DNA of 64,000 nucleotides. It comes from Methylobacterium sp. Leaf108. GTDB taxonomy: Bacteria; Pseudomonadota; Alphaproteobacteria; Rhizobiales; Beijerinckiaceae. The notes under the pieces are model-generated. The model was not told the origin of the DNA, did no database searches, and saw nothing but the letters and a program-made list of their open reading frames with translations. Numbering within the stretch: position 1 is the first letter of the stretch; every line of letters begins with the position of its first letter. The stretch spans positions 256 to 64,255 of the forward strand of contig NZ_LMND01000030.1 of NCBI RefSeq assembly GCF_001423265.1, in the 5' to 3' direction. The translations under genes and the position numbers were made by a program. Below are positions 22,029 through 30,853 of the stretch, in pieces.

Positions 22029-22541
22029 ATGGCCAAGCCCCAGAATACCCGGACAAACGAGCGCAGCGGCGCGCGTCTCTCCGTGGTCCAGGCGCTCTAC
22101 GAGATGGAGATCTCCGACAAGGGCGTGATCGAGGCCCTGGCCGAGTTCGAAGCCTTCTGGATCGGCCGCGAGGTCGAAGGCATCGATCATCCGCCCGCCG
22201 AGATCGCGTTCTTCCGCGATCTCCTGCGCGGCGTCGTCGAGGAGCAGCGTGCCATCGATCCGCAGATCGACCGGGCATTGGCCGCCGGCTGGTCGCTCAA
22301 GCGCATCGAGGCGGTGTTGCGGGCCATCCTGCGGGCGGGCACCTACGAGTTGATGTTCCGCCGCGACGTCCCCGCCCGCGCGGCGATCTCGGAATACGTC
22401 GACGTCGCCCATAGCTTCTTCGGTGGCGACGAACCCGGCCTCGTCAATGCGGTCCTCGACAAGGTCGCCCGCGACGTGCGCGGCATCGAGTTCGCGGGCC
22501 TGCCCGGAAGTGCCACCCTGCCCGGCACCGCCAAGGGCTGA
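22029..22541 (+). CDS. nusB: Transcription antitermination factor NusB
   Basis: A 170-aa helical protein that, with NusE, binds boxA RNA and promotes antitermination at rRNA operons. The N-terminus has the expected SGARLSVVQALYEMEI, and the C-terminus has ISEYVDVAHSFFGGDEPGLVNAVLDK. It follows ribH by 4 bases and precedes thiL by 7, in the usual ribH-nusB-thiL order. Confidence 0.95.
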   Translation: MAKPQNTRTNERSGARLSVVQALYEMEISDKGVIEALAEFEAFWIGREVEGIDHPPAEIAFFRDLLRGVVEEQRAIDPQIDRALAAGWSLKRIEAVLRAILRAGTYELMFRRDVPARAAISEYVDVAHSFFGGDEPGLVNAVLDKVARDVRGIEFAGLPGSATLPGTAKG

Positions 22542-22548
22542 GGGGACG

Positions 22549-23544
22549 GTGGCGGGGGAGCGGCCGAGCGAGGACGGGCTGATCGCGCGGTATTTCGCGC
22601 CTCTGGCCGGATCTGGCGCCGACGGCTTGCGCGACGACGCCGCCACGCTGACGCCCCGCGAGGGGTACGACCTCGTCGTGACCACCGACACGGTGGTGGC
22701 GGGCATCCATTACCTTCCCGACGACGCCGGCGCCTCGGTGGCCCGCAAGGCGATGGGCGTCAACCTGTCCGACCTCGCCGCCAAGGGCGCGACCCCGTGC
22801 GGGTTCGTCGTCAACCTCGGGCTGCCCGAGGCCTGGACCGAGGCCTGGCTCGCCGATTTCGCCGCCGGGTTGGGCCGGGCCATCGCGCAGTTCGGGTGTC
22901 CGCTGCTCGGAGGCGACACGGTGCGTACCACGGGGCCCGCCTTCGTCGGCGTCACGGCCCTGGGCGAGGTTCCGGCCGGGGCCATGGTCCGCCGGATGAC
23001 GGCCCGGATCGGGGATCGCCTGTGCGTCACCGGCACCATCGGCGATGCGGCACTCGGACTGCCTCTGGCGCGCGGCGAGCGCCCGGCCTGGGCCGCGGGC
23101 CTCGACGGCGGCTCGGTCGCCACCCTCGTCGACCGCTACCGGCATCCGCGACCCCGCCTCGCGCTGGCGCCGGCGTTGCGCCGCCATGCGCGGGCGGCCA
23201 TGGACGTGTCGGACGGTCTGGCCGGCGACCTCGCCAAGATGCTCGTCGGCGAGGGACGCTGCGCGGTCGTCGCCATGGCCGATGTGCCGCTCTCGCCGGC
23301 CGCCCGCGCCGCCGTGGTCCGCGATCCCCGTCTGCACGACCTCGCCGTGACGGGGGGGGACGACTACGAGATCCTGTCCGCGGTGCCGCCGGACGCGCTG
23401 ACGGCGTTTCTGGCCGACGCCAGGGCTGCGGATGTGGCGATGGCCGTCATCGGAACGGTGACGGCCGGGGAGGGGCGGCCGCTCTTCCTCTTTCCAGACG
23501 GTAGCCAACGGCGATTCGCGACCGGGTCCTTCAGCCACTTCTGA
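22549..23544 (+). CDS. thiL: Thiamine-monophosphate kinase
   Basis: A 331-aa kinase phosphorylating thiamine monophosphate to the active cofactor thiamine diphosphate. Motifs: GADGLRDDAATL near the N-terminus, VTTDTVVAGIHYLP, AMDVSDGLAGDL and TGGDDYEIL. The start is GTG 22549, with GAGGGG four bases upstream, right after the nusB stop; upstream in-frame codons overlap nusB. Confidence 0.93.
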   Translation: MAGERPSEDGLIARYFAPLAGSGADGLRDDAATLTPREGYDLVVTTDTVVAGIHYLPDDAGASVARKAMGVNLSDLAAKGATPCGFVVNLGLPEAWTEAWLADFAAGLGRAIAQFGCPLLGGDTVRTTGPAFVGVTALGEVPAGAMVRRMTARIGDRLCVTGTIGDAALGLPLARGERPAWAAGLDGGSVATLVDRYRHPRPRLALAPALRRHARAAMDVSDGLAGDLAKMLVGEGRCAVVAMADVPLSPAARAAVVRDPRLHDLAVTGGDDYEILSAVPPDALTAFLADARAADVAMAVIGTVTAGEGRPLFLFPDGSQRRFATGSFSHF

Positions 23545-23715
23545 CGACATCCGGCCGCCGCCGGCACGGGCCGATGTGCGCGGACGCACCGCGTGCCGAC
23601 CCGCAGCGGCTGGTGCGGACGACGCGCGGCCCCATGTGATCCCGCATGGGACGACGCCCGCCCACGATCGCGCTCGTCCCCACCCTCGACACGCAAGAAC
23701 GCGAGAATCCCTTTC

Positions 23716-24807
23716 ATGCCGTCACTGTTCGATCCGATCCGCCTCGGCGCGATCGACGCTCCCAATCGCATCCTCATGGCTCCGCTGACCCGCGGCCGGG
23801 CCACCCGCGAGCACGTGCCGACGCCGATCATGGCGGAATACTACACCCAGCGCGCCGGCGCCGGCCTGATCATCAGCGAGGCCACCGGCATCAGCCGCGA
23901 AGGCACCGGCTGGCCGTTCTGCCCCGGCATCTGGACCGACGAGCAGGTCGCCGCCTGGAAGCCGGTCGTGGCCGCCGTGCATGGCGCCGGCGGCCGCATC
24001 GTCTGCCAGCTCTGGCACATGGGCCGCATCGTGCACCCGGCCTTCCTCGACGGCGAGAAGCCGGTCTCGGCCTCCGCGACCACCGCACCGGACCAGGCCC
24101 ATACCTATGAGGGCAAGAAGCCTTACGAAGAAGCGCGTCCGCTCGGCCTCGACGAGATCCCGCGGCTCCTGGCGGATTACGACCGCGCCGCGCGCAACGC
24201 GATCGCGGCCGGCTTCGACGGCGTCCAGATCCACGCGGCGAACGGCTACCTGATCGACCAGTTCCTGCGCGACGGCACCAACCTGCGCGACGACCGCTAC
24301 GGGGGTTCGGTGGAGAACCGGGTCCGGCTGCTCGCCGAGGTCGCCAGGACCGTGGCCGACGCCATCGGCAAGGAGCGTGTTTCCGTGCGTCTGTCGCCCA
24401 ACGGCGAGATCCAGGGCGTCGACGATTCCAACCCCGAGGCCCTGTTCACCGCAGCGGCCGCTGCCCTGGCGGAGGTCGGCATCGCCTTCCTCGAACTGCG
24501 CGAGCCCGGCCCGAACGGCACCTTTGGCACCGCCAACCGCCCGCCCGTGGCCCCGGCGATCAAGCGTGCCTTCGGCGGTCCGTTGGTGCTCAACTCCGAC
24601 TACGACGGCCCCAGGGCGCAGGCCGCGCTGGATGCGGGCGAGGCCGATGCTATCGCCTTCGGTCGCACCTTCCTCGCAAACCCCGACCTGCCGAAGCGAC
24701 TGGCGGAGGGCGCTGCCCTCAACAAGGACGATGCCAAGACCTGGTACAGCCAGGGCCCCGAGGGCTACGTCGATTACCCGACCCTGGGACGGGCCGACGC
24801 GGCCTGA
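23716..24807 (+). CDS. Old Yellow Enzyme-family alkene reductase
   Basis: A 363-aa FMN-dependent TIM-barrel oxidoreductase of the NemA/N-ethylmaleimide reductase class, which reduces activated C=C bonds with NAD(P)H. The substrate-binding His173 and Asn176 lie in VQIHAANGYLIDQFLRDGTN, followed by DDRYGGSVENR; the N-terminus LFDPIRLGAIDAPNRILMAP is typical. Physiological substrate is not known; detoxification of reactive aldehydes or nitro compounds is common for this class. It stands alone between thiL and a sensor kinase gene. Confidence 0.92.
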   Translation: MPSLFDPIRLGAIDAPNRILMAPLTRGRATREHVPTPIMAEYYTQRAGAGLIISEATGISREGTGWPFCPGIWTDEQVAAWKPVVAAVHGAGGRIVCQLWHMGRIVHPAFLDGEKPVSASATTAPDQAHTYEGKKPYEEARPLGLDEIPRLLADYDRAARNAIAAGFDGVQIHAANGYLIDQFLRDGTNLRDDRYGGSVENRVRLLAEVARTVADAIGKERVSVRLSPNGEIQGVDDSNPEALFTAAAAALAEVGIAFLELREPGPNGTFGTANRPPVAPAIKRAFGGPLVLNSDYDGPRAQAALDAGEADAIAFGRTFLANPDLPKRLAEGAALNKDDAKTWYSQGPEGYVDYPTLGRADAA

Positions 24808-24837
24808 ACCGACCGGTCCGGGCGTCGCCCTGAACAC

Positions 24838-24878
24838 GTGATACGGTTCCCGCTTGATCCAAGCGGAAACCGTATCAC
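24838..24878. repeat. Long palindrome, terminator or dispersed repeat
   Basis: 19-base arms (24838-24856 and 24860-24878) match at 18 positions around the loop ATC. It starts 30 bases after the alkene reductase stop. There is no T tail, and its core GATACGGTT..CCGCTTG with mirrored half looks like the palindromic elements scattered between genes in Methylobacterium genomes. That is from memory and needs a search. It could also serve as a terminator. Confidence 0.55.
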
Positions 24879-25153
24879 CGAGCCCGCGCGGCGCCTGAGC
24901 GAAGCCCATGTCCGCATCACGAAGTGATCACCCGGAAATGGTATGAGGTGATCGACCCAGCCGTTATTGTATCGTTTCGTACAATGACGGCCGGACTTTG
25001 GTGACCGTTTTGCTAACGATGGCGCCGGACCTACGCCATTTGGTCTAGCCCTCCATTCAGCGCGCGGCGACTCGTGTAAGCTCGACCGCAAGTGAAGCTA
25101 TCGCAGGCCGCATTTCGGGCCTATGGACGGTTGTCCAGCGAGGGTTCAGAGGT
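24879..25153. other. Gap upstream of the HWE kinase
   Basis: About 275 bases, no gene. It contains TTGTA-TCGTTTCG-TACAA (24966-24983), a small inverted repeat that could be an operator, and probably the kinase promoter. No EcfG-type promoter with correct spacing was found. Confidence 0.35.
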
Positions 25154-27052
25154 TTGAGTTCGAACGACCCCTGTCTATCGGCTGTCTGTCATTGGGCGGA
25201 GAACGATCGGCTCGCGCATCTGCGCGACCTGAAGATTCTCGATACCGTTCCGGAATCGGTCTACGACGACATCGTCGCGATCGCGGTCCGCGTCACCGGT
25301 GCGCCGATTGCCCTCGTCAGCCTGGTCGACGAATTCCGCCAGTGGTTCAAGGCCCGCGTGGGCTTCCCGGAGGCGGAGACGTCACGACAGGTCTCGATCT
25401 GCGCCCATGCGATCGAGAGCGAGGCGCTGCTCGTCATCCCCGACCTGACCCTGGATCCCCGCACGCGCGACAACCCCTTCGTGACCGGCCCCCAGGCCCT
25501 GCGCTTCTACGCCGGCGCTGTCATCCGCACCTCCGGTGGCTTGCCGCTGGGAAGCCTGTGCATCCTCGACGCCGCGGCGCGCCCCGACGGGCTCACCGAC
25601 ATCCAGGCCGACGTGCTGTGCGCCCTGGCCCGCCAGGTCGCCACCCTCATCGAGACCCGGCGCATCCGCGAGGAGGTGGCCGCGCAGGAAGCGGAACTGG
25701 CCGCGAGCGAACGCCGGTTCCGCGTCATGACCGCGGCCATGCCGCAGATGGTCTGGACCACGCTGCCGGACGGCTTCCACGACTTCTACAACGACCGCTG
25801 GTACGAGTTCACCGGCGTGCCGGTCGGCTCCACCGACGGCGAGGGCTGGAACGGCGTGTTCCACCCCGACGACCAGGAGCGGGCGTGGTCGCGCTGGCGC
25901 CACAGCCTCGCCACCGGCGAGCCCTACGAGGTCGAATACCGCCTGCGCCACCGGTCCGGCGCCTACCGATGGACGCTCGGCCGGGCGATGCCCCTGAGAG
26001 ACGCCGAAGGCCGCATCGAGCGGTGGTTCGGGACCTGCACCGATATCGAGGATCTCAAGCGGGCCGAGGGCGAGGCCCGCAAGCTCGCCGCGATCGTCGA
26101 GCAATCGAAGGATTTCATCGGCATCGCCGATACCTCCCTGGCGATGCTGCACGTCAATGCCGCGGGCCGACGCCTGGTCGGCCTGCCCGACCGCCAGGCC
26201 GTGACGGGCATGGAACTGCGGGATTACTTCACGCCATCGAGCCAAACGACGATCGAGGCGGTCGTCCTGTCCGCGGTCCGGCGCGAGGGCTGGTGGGAAG
26301 GCGAACTGACGTTCAGCCACGTCGTCACAGGCGAGGAGATCGCCGTCCTGTGCACCGTCTTCCCCGTCCACGACGACGACGGGGTGCCGATGGGCTACGC
26401 CACCGTGACCCGCGACCTGCGCGAGCGCAAACGCGCCGAGGAAGCCCGCGATCTCCTGATCAAGGAACTGTCCCACCGGATCAAGAACATCTTCGCCGTG
26501 GTCGGCGGCATCGCCGCCCTGTCCGGGCGGGGCGATCCCACCGCCAAGCCCTTCGTCGAGGCGTTCCGCCTGCGCCTGGGTGCCCTGGCGCAGGCGCACG
26601 AATACGTCCGCCCGCACTCGCCGGCCAGCGCGCCCTCGGTGGGCGATCAGACCGTTCTCGGCCTGATGCGCCTGATCATGGCCGCCTACAGCGACGAGGG
26701 CCGCGCCCGCGTCGTGATCGAGGGCGACGACGTCGCGATCGGCGACAGTTCGGCAACCGCGCTCGCCCTGATCATGCACGAGCAGGCCACGAACGCCATG
26801 AAGTACGGCGCCCTGTCCACGCCGGGGGGGCGCGTCACCCTCACGGGCCGCCTCGTCGACGGGACCTACGAACTGACCTGGGCCGAGACCGGCGGGCCGG
26901 TGGTGACCGGCCCGCCGTCGCGGCGGGGCTTCGGCACCCTGCTGGCCGAACGCAGCGTCGCCGGACAACTCGACGGCACCCTGCACCACGACTGGGCGCC
27001 TGGAGGCCTCGTCATGCACCTGGGCGTTCCCGCGGCCAACCTGCGGCATTGA
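25154..27052 (+). CDS. HWE-family sensor histidine kinase with GAF and two PAS domains
   Basis: A 632-aa soluble sensor kinase. Domains in order: GAF (about 22-170), PAS (about 185-310, WYEFTGVP...FHPDDQERAW), PAS (about 318-432), then an HWE/HisKA_2 kinase with phospho-acceptor His441 in ELSHRIKN, Asn547 in the N box EQATNAMKYGA, and a W.E.GGP motif that defines the HWE type. The N-terminal segment has no membrane helix, so it senses a cytoplasmic signal such as light, redox or a small molecule; the signal is unknown. The start appears to be TTG with AGAGG upstream. No response regulator is adjacent, as is common for orphan HWE kinases in general stress signalling. Confidence 0.9.
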   Translation: MSSNDPCLSAVCHWAENDRLAHLRDLKILDTVPESVYDDIVAIAVRVTGAPIALVSLVDEFRQWFKARVGFPEAETSRQVSICAHAIESEALLVIPDLTLDPRTRDNPFVTGPQALRFYAGAVIRTSGGLPLGSLCILDAAARPDGLTDIQADVLCALARQVATLIETRRIREEVAAQEAELAASERRFRVMTAAMPQMVWTTLPDGFHDFYNDRWYEFTGVPVGSTDGEGWNGVFHPDDQERAWSRWRHSLATGEPYEVEYRLRHRSGAYRWTLGRAMPLRDAEGRIERWFGTCTDIEDLKRAEGEARKLAAIVEQSKDFIGIADTSLAMLHVNAAGRRLVGLPDRQAVTGMELRDYFTPSSQTTIEAVVLSAVRREGWWEGELTFSHVVTGEEIAVLCTVFPVHDDDGVPMGYATVTRDLRERKRAEEARDLLIKELSHRIKNIFAVVGGIAALSGRGDPTAKPFVEAFRLRLGALAQAHEYVRPHSPASAPSVGDQTVLGLMRLIMAAYSDEGRARVVIEGDDVAIGDSSATALALIMHEQATNAMKYGALSTPGGRVTLTGRLVDGTYELTWAETGGPVVTGPPSRRGFGTLLAERSVAGQLDGTLHHDWAPGGLVMHLGVPAANLRH

Positions 27053-27069
27053 CCGAATTCGGGACGGGC

Positions 27070-27765
27070 ATGAGCCCGATGGCGCGGTGTGGCGACGACA
27101 ACCTCGCCCACGGGTCACGCCCGGCTTCGGCGCGGCCCTACGGTCTCGTGGCGTTCGATTTCGACGGGACCCTGGCCGACAGTTTCCCCTGGTTCTGTGG
27201 CGTCCTCAACGACGTGGCCGCCCGCTATCGCTTCCGGGGCGTCGCGGAAGCCGACCTCCATACGATGCGCGGCATGGATGCGCGGGCCATCGTTCGCCAC
27301 CTCGGCATCCCGGCCTGGAAGCTTCCTTTCGTCAGCCGGCACATGAAGGCGCTGGCGGTGCGCGATCGCGCCGACATCGGGCTGTTTCCCGGCATCGCAC
27401 CGATGCTTCGGACACTGGCCGGAGCCGGGATTCCACTGGCCGTCGTCAGCTCGAACGGCGAGGGCACGATCCGCACGGTGCTCGGGCCGGAACTCGCGGA
27501 AACGATCCGGTATTTTGCTTGCGGCGCCTCGCTGTTCGGCAAGGCCAAGCGTCTCGCCGAAACGGTCCGGCGGGCGGGCGAGCCCGGTACGGCGACACTC
27601 TATGTCGGCGACGAGATCCGCGATCACGAGGCGGCCACGGCGGCCGGCTGCGACTTCGCGGCGGTGAGCTGGGGTTATACGCGGGCCGATACCCTGGAGG
27701 CGCGACACCCGGCCTTCGTCTTCACGAAACCGACCGACATCCCGGCGGCCGTTATCCCGCATTGA
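27070..27765 (+). CDS. HAD-family hydrolase, phosphoglycolate phosphatase-like
   Basis: A 231-aa HAD phosphatase. Motif I is FDFDGTLADS with the nucleophile Asp30 and acid/base Asp32; motif II is VVSSNGEG; motif III/IV is KAKRLAE ... YVGDEIRDHEAA. The closest general resemblance is to Gph-like phosphatases that remove 2-phosphoglycolate and similar waste phosphates; exact substrate is not predictable. ATG 27070 lies 17 bases past the kinase stop; ATG 27079 is an alternative. Confidence 0.85.
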   Translation: MSPMARCGDDNLAHGSRPASARPYGLVAFDFDGTLADSFPWFCGVLNDVAARYRFRGVAEADLHTMRGMDARAIVRHLGIPAWKLPFVSRHMKALAVRDRADIGLFPGIAPMLRTLAGAGIPLAVVSSNGEGTIRTVLGPELAETIRYFACGASLFGKAKRLAETVRRAGEPGTATLYVGDEIRDHEAATAAGCDFAAVSWGYTRADTLEARHPAFVFTKPTDIPAAVIPH

Positions 27766-27831
27766 CGCGCCAAACCGGCGACGACGACGGGAGGGCGTCG
27801 AACCCTCGCGTCGTCCCGTCGACGGGACGGA

Positions 27832-28329
27832 TCAGAGGCCGCTTCTGGCGCCCGGGACGATGCTGGTGCCGCTGCCGCTGCCGAACGGCTCGTAGCGGGT
27901 GAGGCCGCGGAAGAGCTGGCTGAGGAAGGCGCGGTCGGCGCCGCTGGATGGGGTCGTCCGCTCGATGAAGTCGAACACCCGGCCGTCCTGGAGGCCGTAC
28001 AGCGCCACGCGCTCGACCTTGAAGCCGGCGTTGAAATAGACCGCCGTGACCTTCTGGTCCTCGACCTGCTCACCGAGGAACAGCACCGTGCGGCGGGTGT
28101 TCTGGGTGATGTAGTACCAGGACTTGTTGCCGACGGTGGAAACGGTCGACGGCGTGCCGAGGATCTGCAGGACCTGCTCGGCGCTCATCCCGGGCTTCAC
28201 GGTGGCGAGCGCAGCTTGATCGATCTGGTATCCATGGCGGATATCCTCACCGATGCAGCCCGATACGCCGAGACCGACGAGGCCGACGACAGCGAAACGG
28301 GCGAGCGACGAAACGAGACGGCGCGACAT
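27832..28329 (-). CDS. bamE: Outer-membrane assembly lipoprotein BamE (SmpA/OmlA)
   Basis: A 165-aa lipoprotein of the BAM complex that helps insert beta-barrel proteins. The lipobox VSGC gives mature Cys25. The SmpA/OmlA domain has GYQIDQAALATVKPGMSAEQ then VLQILGTPS and the SWYYITQ strand. The start ATG 28329 has AAGGGTGG three bases upstream. It lies opposite to the neighbouring operon, as usual before the CBP3-like/DUF177/plsX set in Rhizobiales. Confidence 0.92.
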   Translation of the reverse strand: MSRRLVSSLARFAVVGLVGLGVSGCIGEDIRHGYQIDQAALATVKPGMSAEQVLQILGTPSTVSTVGNKSWYYITQNTRRTVLFLGEQVEDQKVTAVYFNAGFKVERVALYGLQDGRVFDFIERTTPSSGADRAFLSQLFRGLTRYEPFGSGSGTSIVPGARSGL

Positions 28330-28525
28330 CGACCACCCTTGATCTTGAACAACTGAACGCATCTTCGGTGCGGTGTAGGTAACCCGGTGACGACCGGGAG
28401 CCCTTGCACCTTGACCGTTCGTTGCCGTACCGCGGGGTTATGGTTTTGACAAGGCAAGCCCGGACACAGCCCTCCGCCCAAGCGCAGGCGCGATGGACCC
28501 ACCATTGCGGGCAGGGGACCCGATC

Positions 28526-29083
28526 GTGATCTGGCGCTTGTTCAAGCGTGAGGCGCCGCGGGGGCTGGCCGTCGAGACGCTGCACCGGCGCATCAACGAC
28601 GCCTCGCGCCAGCCCGGGCTCTATACCGGCCTCGGCGTGCCCGACACGGTCGAGGGCCGGTTCGAGTGCCTGTGCCTGCACGTCATCCTGGTGCTGCGGC
28701 GACTGGAGACGCTGCCCGAGCCCGCCGCCGATGTGGCGCAGGATCTCGTCAATGCGGTCTTCCTGCAGCTCGATTCGTCGTTGCGCGAACTCGGCGTCGG
28801 CGACTTCGGCGTGCCCAAGCGCATGAAGAAGCTCGGTGCCGCCTTCTACGGACGGGCCGAGACCTACGGCGCTGCTCTGGCGACCAAGGACGGTGAGGCG
28901 CTCGCTACGGCGCTGGCCCGCAACGTCATCGGCACTCCCGAACCCGGGGACGGGGCCGGCCTGGCACGCTATGTCCTGGCCGCGGCCGCCGCCCTGGAGG
29001 GGACGGACCTCGACGCCCTGCTCGCGTCGGGGCCGGGTTTTCCCTCGCCCGACGCCTTCACCGACCAGACGGGTGCGCCATGA
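28526..29083 (+). CDS. Ubiquinol-cytochrome c chaperone (CBP3-like)
   Basis: A 185-aa homologue of mitochondrial CBP3/UQCC1, which helps assemble cytochrome b of the bc1 complex. Family features are WRLFKRE at the start, GLGVPDTVEGRFECLCLHVILVL, and the basic KRMKKLGAAFYGRAETY motif at about residue 94. I prefer GTG 28526 with AGGGG upstream; ATG 28493 would add 11 atypical residues. Its stop overlaps the next start (ATGA). Confidence 0.87.
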   Translation: MIWRLFKREAPRGLAVETLHRRINDASRQPGLYTGLGVPDTVEGRFECLCLHVILVLRRLETLPEPAADVAQDLVNAVFLQLDSSLRELGVGDFGVPKRMKKLGAAFYGRAETYGAALATKDGEALATALARNVIGTPEPGDGAGLARYVLAAAAALEGTDLDALLASGPGFPSPDAFTDQTGAP

Positions 29084-29622
29084 CACGTCACGACCACCCG
29101 CCACGCCACGACCGGACCAGGGACCCCAAGCCCGGCCCGCTCTCGCGCCCGACCCGCGTCGATCGCCTGCGCAAGGAGGGCAGCGAGGTGATCGTGACGG
29201 CGACACCAGCTGAATGCCTGGCGCTGGCGGACGACTTCAAGATCCCCGCGATCCGCGACCTGGTCGGGCGGTTTCGCGTCGCCGGCCCGTCCTCGCGCCT
29301 GATCGTCACCGGCACCGTGACGGCGCTCGTCACCCAGACCTGCACGGTGAGCCTCGATCCGTTCGAGGCGCCGGTGTCGGAGCCCGCGGAAGTGGTCTTC
29401 ACCGACACCGACATTCTCGCGGGCACCGATGCGGAGGAGGTCGACGTGCCCGACCCCATCGTCGGCAACACCATCGATTTCGGAACCCTCACCGCCGAGT
29501 TCCTGGCGTTGGGCCTCGACCCCTATCCGCGCAAGCCCGGCATCGCCTTCACCCCCGTGATCGAGGACGCCGAGCCCGGACCGTTCGATCCCCTCGGGCA
29601 GCCTCCGGGGCGGCAGGACTGA
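29080..29622 (+). CDS. YceD/DUF177 family protein
   Basis: A 180-aa protein related to YceD, implicated in 23S rRNA accumulation in bacteria and plastids. The core is in VTGTVTALVTQTCTVSLDPF and the acidic EEVDVPDPIVGNTIDFGTLTAEFLALGLDPYPRKPG stretch (about 125-160), which ends in the family's DPYPRKP signature. It is coupled to the chaperone gene by ATGA. In many bacteria it precedes rpmF and plsX; here rpmF is absent and plsX follows after 168 bases. Confidence 0.88.
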   Translation: MTRHDHPPRHDRTRDPKPGPLSRPTRVDRLRKEGSEVIVTATPAECLALADDFKIPAIRDLVGRFRVAGPSSRLIVTGTVTALVTQTCTVSLDPFEAPVSEPAEVVFTDTDILAGTDAEEVDVPDPIVGNTIDFGTLTAEFLALGLDPYPRKPGIAFTPVIEDAEPGPFDPLGQPPGRQD

Positions 29623-29790
29623 GGGCCGGCGCGGGGCTTCGCGCGCAAGGCACCGCAGATTTCGTTTGCCCGGTGGGCCCGGATCGCTATTTTCCGCCCC
29701 GCCGAGCAGGGCCCCGCACGATGCGGCGCCTCCATCCCGCCCTTGACGACCGGGGCACCCCTTCGCACGAGGCCACCGGCCGGATCCGTC

Positions 29791-30825
29791 ATGTCACAAC
29801 GCGTGTGCATCTCCCTCGACGCCATGGGCGGCGACCACGGTCCCGCGACCGTCGTCCCCGGCGCGGGCCTCGCCCGCGAGCGACATCCGGAGATGACCTT
29901 CCTGATGTTCGGCGACGAGGCCGTGCTGGCGCCGCTGGTGGCGGCCGAGCCCCGCCTGAAGGGCGCCGTCGAGATCCGCCACACCACCGTCTCCATCGCC
30001 ATGGACGAGAAGCCGAGCCAGGCGGTGCGCTCGGGGCGCGGCAAGTCGTCGATGTGGCGGGCGATCCAGGCGGTCAAGGACGGCGAGGCGGATGCCGCGG
30101 TCTCGGCCGGCAACACCGGCGCGCTCATGGCGATGTCGAAGATCTGCCTGAAGACCCTGTCCGGCATCGAGCGCCCGGCCATCGCCTGCCTGTGGCCGAC
30201 GGTGCGCGGCGAGAGCGTCGTGCTCGATGTCGGCGCCACCATCGGCACCGACGCCGAGCACCTCGTCGAGATGGCGCTGATGGGCGCGGCCATGGCCCGG
30301 ATCGTGTTCGACCTCGACACGCCGACCGTCGGTCTGCTCAACGTCGGCACCGAGGAGATGAAGGGCAACGAGGCGGTCAAGGAAGCCGCCCGCATCCTGC
30401 GCGAGTCGCCGCTGCCGGGGCTGACCTACCATGGCTTCGTGGAGGGCAACGATCTCGGCCTCGGCACCGTCGACGTCGTGGTGACGGAGGGCTTCACCGG
30501 CAATATCGCCCTCAAGACCGCGGAAGGTACGGCCAAGCAGATCGGCACCTACCTGCGGGCCGCCATGAGCCGCACGCTCTCGGCCAGGATCGGCTACTTC
30601 TTCGCCCGCCAGGCCTTCAAGGCCCTGCGCGAAAAGATGAACCCGAGCCGCGCCAACGGCGGCGTCTTCCTCGGGCTGGAGGGCATCGTCATCAAGAGCC
30701 ACGGCTCGGAGAACGCGCAGGGCTTTGCGGCCGCCGTGGACCTCGCCCACGACATGGCCCGTCACGACCTCATGCGCACGATCCGCGACATGCTCGACCT
30801 GACGCCGACGGCGGCCTCGGCGTGA
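29791..30825 (+). CDS. plsX: Phosphate acyltransferase PlsX
   Basis: A 344-aa peripheral membrane enzyme converting acyl-ACP into acyl-phosphate for glycerophospholipid synthesis by PlsY. Signatures: [11 protein letters not shown] at the N-terminus, [24 protein letters not shown] and [13 protein letters not shown] 29791 ([14 protein letters not shown]) is the natural start. It is 28 bases from fabH, in a standard phospholipid/fatty-acid operon. Confidence 0.96.
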   Translation: MSQRVCISLDAMGGDHGPATVVPGAGLARERHPEMTFLMFGDEAVLAPLVAAEPRLKGAVEIRHTTVSIAMDEKPSQAVRSGRGKSSMWRAIQAVKDGEADAAVSAGNTGALMAMSKICLKTLSGIERPAIACLWPTVRGESVVLDVGATIGTDAEHLVEMALMGAAMARIVFDLDTPTVGLLNVGTEEMKGNEAVKEAARILRESPLPGLTYHGFVEGNDLGLGTVDVVVTEGFTGNIALKTAEGTAKQIGTYLRAAMSRTLSARIGYFFARQAFKALREKMNPSRANGGVFLGLEGIVIKSHGSENAQGFAAAVDLAHDMARHDLMRTIRDMLDLTPTAASA

Positions 30826-30853
30826 GGGCGCCCCCGATGCAGGAGCGGATGCG

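Noticed and set aside
24881..25153. EcfG-type general stress promoter for the HWE kinase
   Set aside because: GGAAA and CGTTA elements are present but separated by about 23 bases, outside the usual 16-18.
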